NCBI RefSeq assembly: GCF_900105725.1
Contig: NZ_FNLM01000034.1
Location: 682,001 to 746,000 of the forward strand
DNA length: 64,000 nucleotides
From: Gordonia westfalica
GTDB lineage: Bacteria; Actinomycetota; Actinomycetes; Mycobacteriales; Mycobacteriaceae
Direction of reading: 5' to 3'
Shown here: positions 60,646 to 64,000 of the stretch, piece by piece
Layout of the letters: each line of letters opens with the position of its first letter
Numbering within the stretch: position 1 is the stretch's first letter
Notes under the pieces: generated by a model
Told to the model about the DNA's origin: nothing
The model's database searches: none
What the model saw: the letters and a program-made list of their open reading frames with translations, nothing else
Program-made: the position numbers and the translations under genes

Positions 60646-60677
60646 CTTCGCGTGCCGGCACCCGGACGCCGGTGACC

Positions 60678-61595
60678 TCACACGGCGACGGCCGCCAGGG
60701 CACGGTCGGCGAGATCGGGCGCGGCGGCGTCGAGCCAGACGGCACGGTGATCGCGCCGGAACCACGACCGCTGCCTGCGCACATACCGTCGGGTGCCGAT
60801 GAAGGTGAGTTCCTCGGCCTGGGCCAGGTCGTACTCGCCGTCGAGCGCGGCGAGGACCTGCTTGTAGCCGATCGCCTGCGACGCCGTGCGGCCCTCGCGC
60901 AGACCGTACGCGCACAGCGCCTCGACTTCGTCGACCAGACCGGTGGAGAACATCAGCCGGGTGCGTCGCGCGATCCGGTCGTCGAGTTCGGCGGTCTCCC
61001 GATCGAGCGCCAGAATCGCAGTGCCCCATCGAGGTTCACCGATCGTCGGCTGCGACGCCGCGAACGGCCGCCCGGTCAGTTCGACCACCTCCAGCGCGCG
61101 GACGATGCGCCGGCCGTCGGTGTCGAGAATGGTCGCGGCGGCCGCCGGGTCGACCGACGCGAGCAGCCGGTGCATCTCGGCGACCCCGCGCTCGGCGAGC
61201 ATCTCCTCGTACCGGCCGCGGACCTCGGGATCGGTCGCCGGGAACTGCCAGTTGTCGAGCAGCCCCTGGATGTACATCATCGACCCGCCGACGATGACCG
61301 GCACCCGGCCCGCGGCGAGCAGGCGTTCCACGTCGGCGGTCGCCGCCTGCTGATACCGGGCGACGGTGGCCACCTCGGTGACGTCGAGGACGTCGATCTG
61401 GTGATGTGCGATGCCGCGGCGTTCGTCGACCGGCACCTTGGCGGTCCCGATGTCCATGCCGCGGTACTGCTGCATCGCGTCGATGTTGATGATCTCGCCG
61501 CCCAGGCGCTCGGCCAGGTCGAGGGCGAGGTCGGATTTACCGCACGCCGTCGGACCGACCACGATGATGGGCCGCGGCCCCGGATGGTCGCTCAT
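60678..61595 (-). CDS. miaA: tRNA dimethylallyltransferase MiaA
   Basis: 305 residues from ATG 61595. Transfers the dimethylallyl group to A37 of tRNAs that read UNN codons. P-loop GPTACGKS (14-21), DMAPP/tRNA-binding [25 protein letters not shown] and the C-terminal QAIGYKQVL and [14 protein letters not shown] tRNA-contact segments are all present. The start overlaps the upstream gene's stop by four bases (ATGA). Equivalent of Rv2727c. Confidence 0.95.
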   Translation of the reverse strand: MSDHPGPRPIIVVGPTACGKSDLALDLAERLGGEIINIDAMQQYRGMDIGTAKVPVDERRGIAHHQIDVLDVTEVATVARYQQAATADVERLLAAGRVPVIVGGSMMYIQGLLDNWQFPATDPEVRGRYEEMLAERGVAEMHRLLASVDPAAAATILDTDGRRIVRALEVVELTGRPFAASQPTIGEPRWGTAILALDRETAELDDRIARRTRLMFSTGLVDEVEALCAYGLREGRTASQAIGYKQVLAALDGEYDLAQAEELTFIGTRRYVRRQRSWFRRDHRAVWLDAAAPDLADRALAAVAV

Positions 61596-62325
61596 GCCCG
61601 ATCCCCGGTGACGGTCCACGTGGCGACGATGTAGCCGACCCCGAACGGTTCGTCGGCGTATTCCGTCTTCGCGACGACGGCGGACCCGCAGTTCTCCACC
61701 GCGGCGGCCGCGACCTGCCAGGCCACCCGCCCGCCCACACCCTCGGTGTCGCAGGGCTCGGGCCGGAGTGCGGCGAGGGCGGCGGTGTCGGCGCCGCCGA
61801 TCGCGGCGACGATCGCATCGTTGAGGGCGACCGCGGAGTCGCGTCGGCCCCCGCCCGGCGCCTTGGGCGTCAACGCCGTCGAGCCGTCGCCGACCACGAG
61901 GAGCCCGATCCGCTCCGGCGACTCCCCCAGCCGGGCGGCGAGCTCCGCACCGATCCCGGCGCACTCGTCGGGCGTCGACTCCCGGCCGACGACGCAGGCG
62001 CTCGCCGGACCGAGCGAGGCCCACTCGTGCAGCCAGGCGCCGACCAGCATCGACAGGCTCATCCGGGGTCCGGTCTCATCGTTCAGGCTCACGCGGACAT
62101 CCACCCGAACCGGGCGAAACCGCCCGATCCGGCCTCCCGGACCGGACCGGTCACCGGGTCGTCGGAGGCGCCGACCACGACCCAGCGGTCGACCCCGACC
62201 GCCACCGCGCCGGCCAGGGCATCACCGACCGCCGACCGGACGGGTTCGGTGTCGAACGCCGACGGACCGGCCAGTTCGGGTACCAGCAACGGGGCACTCG
62301 GTACGAAGACGACGGCCGCAAGCAC
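61592..62325 (-). pseudogene. Rv2728c-like protein (class III extradiol dioxygenase-like), reading frame interrupted
   Basis: The N-terminus (GTG 62325: MLAAVVFVPSAPLLVPELAG ... VDRWVVVGASDD) runs into a TGA at 62089. The rest ([28 protein letters not shown] ... [24 protein letters not shown]) is in another frame to 61592. Adding one G to the GGG run (minus strand; 62104-62106) joins them as FARFGVDVRVSLN and gives 244 residues, near the size of Rv2728c. The stop overlaps miaA by four bases, so the frame is expected to be translated. The fold resembles LigB/MEMO-type proteins, but enzymatic function is unproven. Probable homopolymer error. Confidence 0.75.
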
Positions 62326-62539
62326 ACCACGACGCTAGTCGAACCGGGGATGCCCACCGACGGCCGAACCCCGACACGGATCCCGGCAAGTCGGCGCGCA
62401 CGCCACATGCACGCGCCTGAACTGCTTGAATGGATCCGTACTGTCGGCTGTCGACGGGGCGTTACGATGCCCGGCGAGAACCGACCCAGCGACCGGCAGC
62501 CGTGACGCGCGGCACCAATGAGCGGCAGGACATGTGCAG

Positions 62540-63919
62540 ATGACCCACCCGATCGATCCCTCCCCGGCCACCGAGGAGACCCAGGCGAGCACCCCGAGCC
62601 CGGCCCCGAGCCCCACGCCGGGGCCGAAGCCCGGCCCTCGTCCCAAGCCGGGTCCGCGGCCGGGCGCGGCACACGAGCCCGTCATCACGCACATCAGCGC
62701 CGGCGACCCGCACCGCTACGGACGCATCGACTCCGAGGGTGTCGTGTGGCTCAAGACCGCCGACGGTGAACGCGAGATCGGCCAGTGGCAGGCCGGCACG
62801 ATCGAAGAGGGCCTCGCCCACTTCGCCCGCCGCTTCGACGATCTCGCCACCGAGGTGGAGATCCTCGAGGAACGACTCGGCGCCCGGTCGGGGGACCCGC
62901 GCAAGGCGCAGACCGCCGCCAAACACCTGCTCGACGGCCTGCCCGATGCCCACGTCATCGGTGATGTCGCCGCCTTGCAGCGGCGGCTGGAGGCCATCGT
63001 CGGCAACGCCGACGAGGTGGCCGAGTCGCAGCGCGCCGAACGCGAGAAGGCCCGCGCCGCCGCCATCGCCCGCAAGGAGACCCTCGCCGGCGAGGCCGAA
63101 CAGATCGGTGCCGAGGCCACCAACTGGAAGGGTGCGGGCGACCGGCTCCGCGAGATCCTCGACGAGTGGAAGACGATCAAGGGCATCGATCGCAAAACCG
63201 ACGACGCCCTGTGGAAGCGCTACGCGAAGGCGCGCGATGCCTTCAACCGCCGCCGCGGCGCTCACTTCGCCGAACTGGACCGTGAACGCGCGGGCGCCAA
63301 GGAACGCAAGGAAGAGCTGATCGCCCGCGCCGAGGAACTGTCCTCGTCGACCGACTGGGGTCCCACGTCGGCCAGGTTCCGCGAACTGCTGGGTGAGTGG
63401 AAGGCCTCCGGCCGGGCTCCCCGCGACACCGACGAAGCCCTGTGGCAGCGCTTCAAGGCCGCCCAGGACGTGTTCTTCAGCGCCCGCAACGCGGCCACAT
63501 CCGAACGCGATGCCGAGTTCACGGCCAACGCAACCGCCAAGATCGCACTGCTCCACGCGGCCGAGAAGGCCATCGACCCGGCCGCCGACCTCGACGCCGC
63601 CCGCCGCGAATTCCGCGCGTTCCGCGACAAGTGGGACGAGCTCGGCAAGGTGCCGCGCGATCAGATGCAGTCGCTGGAGGGACGCGCCCGCGCCCTCGAG
63701 AAGCGCATCCGCGACGCCGAGGACGCCCAGTGGCAACGCACCGACCCCGAGGCCCTGGCCCGCGCCGCCCAGTTCGCCGATCGCGCCGCGCAGTTCGAGG
63801 AGCAGGCGCGCAAGGCCGCCGAACGCGGCAAGGATCGGGAAGCAGCGAAGCTACGCGATCAGGCGACGCAGTGGCGCGAATGGGCCGAAGCCGCCCAGAG
63901 CGCCGTCACCGACCGCTGA
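62540..63919 (+). CDS. DUF349 domain-containing coiled-coil protein
   Basis: 459 residues from ATG 62540 (AGGA nine bases upstream); GTG 62534 is possible. Residues ~1-45 are a Pro-rich tract with [10 protein letters not shown] repeats. A small beta domain follows ([16 protein letters not shown]). The remainder is a long helical array with about four DUF349 repeats recognisable by W-K/DW patterns ([60 protein letters not shown]). Equivalent of Rv2731; function unknown, likely a structural or RNA-associated protein. A possible -10 (TACGAT) is at 62463-62468. Confidence 0.87.
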   Translation: MTHPIDPSPATEETQASTPSPAPSPTPGPKPGPRPKPGPRPGAAHEPVITHISAGDPHRYGRIDSEGVVWLKTADGEREIGQWQAGTIEEGLAHFARRFDDLATEVEILEERLGARSGDPRKAQTAAKHLLDGLPDAHVIGDVAALQRRLEAIVGNADEVAESQRAEREKARAAAIARKETLAGEAEQIGAEATNWKGAGDRLREILDEWKTIKGIDRKTDDALWKRYAKARDAFNRRRGAHFAELDRERAGAKERKEELIARAEELSSSTDWGPTSARFRELLGEWKASGRAPRDTDEALWQRFKAAQDVFFSARNAATSERDAEFTANATAKIALLHAAEKAIDPAADLDAARREFRAFRDKWDELGKVPRDQMQSLEGRARALEKRIRDAEDAQWQRTDPEALARAAQFADRAAQFEEQARKAAERGKDREAAKLRDQATQWREWAEAAQSAVTDR

Positions 63920-63951
63920 GCGGCCCCGCCGGGCGCGGGTGCCAACGGCCC

Positions 63952-64000
63952 TCAGGACTGGTCGTCGGGGTGCTTGCGGTAGAGCGCGGACGCATACGCC
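63952..64000 (-). CDS. C-terminal fragment of a convergent gene (probably Rv2732c-like membrane protein)
   Basis: The minus strand closes with TGA at 63952-63954 after residues ending ASALYRKHPDDQS. Only 15 residues are visible. By synteny the gene next to and convergent with the DUF349 protein is the Rv2732c-type membrane protein; the assignment rests on position. Confidence 0.55.
   Translation of the reverse strand, partial: AYASALYRKHPDDQS

Overview
The window is high-GC, gene-dense DNA from a mycolic-acid actinobacterium (Mycobacteriales). Gene content and order follow the Mycobacterium tuberculosis Rv2676c-Rv2732c region almost step by step (hemQ-hemY-hemE, rnd, dxs, ceoB/ceoC, dut, suhB, ppgK, sigA, sigB, ideR, nrdR, lexA, hflX, dapF, miaA). 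Differences are a fructose PTS cluster next to lexA, an oxyR-ahpC-ahpD locus and an IS110-family element. A Gordonia/Rhodococcus-like host fits best; the genus is an inference.

Layout. 1-1100: a gene tail and two paralogous small secreted proteins. 1.1-4.3 kb: coproporphyrin-dependent heme genes. 4.4-9 kb: DUF3000, RNase D, SRPBCC protein, dxs. 9-15.8 kb: TRAM RNA methyltransferase with APC permease, the TrkA pair ceoB/ceoC, DUF3159/OB-fold operon, hydrolase. 15.8-21.2 kb: DUF3710, dut, DUF3093, DUF4193, cei, suhB, ppgK. 21.2-30.2 kb: the two primary-type sigma factors sigA and sigB enclosing TauE, DUF7455, a helicase, YihY, DUF3039 and DUF3099. 30.2-37.1 kb: a protein-acetylation pair (GNAT/acyl-CoA synthetase-like protein plus AcuC deacetylase), IdeR, DUF4192, a lipoprotein. 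37.3-42.6 kb: PAC2 protein, DUF3516 helicase, OxyR and the AhpC/AhpD peroxidase system. 42.6-44.9 kb: the only clearly accessory segment, with tandem repeats, a 34-bp palindrome and the IS110 element. 44.9-52.2 kb: class III aminotransferase, HrpA, NrdR, LysM protein and LexA with two SOS boxes. 52.2-58.2 kb: a complete fructose PTS (EI, DeoR-type regulator, FruK, FruA, HPr). 58.2-64 kb: HflX, DapF, MiaA, an Rv2728c-like protein, a DUF349 protein and the tail of a convergent gene.

Two general themes stand out. First, at least four conserved single-copy genes (DUF3000, suhB, DUF3516 helicase, Rv2728c-like), and possibly sigB, are interrupted by what looks like loss of one base in a run of G or C. 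This points to systematic homopolymer errors in the assembly rather than gene decay, and it matters for anyone using the protein set. Second, many start codons are preceded by a TANNNT hexamer 6-7 nt upstream with no ribosome binding site, so leaderless transcription is common.

The most interesting biology is the IS110 element. Its transposase ribosome binding site lies in one arm of an 18-bp hairpin, and the flanking non-coding DNA is structured and could encode a guide (bridge) RNA. Other points of interest are the overlapping GNAT/AcuC operon, whose synthetase half lacks the catalytic histidine, and an ECF-type promoter ahead of sigB. No rRNA, tRNA or CRISPR array was found.
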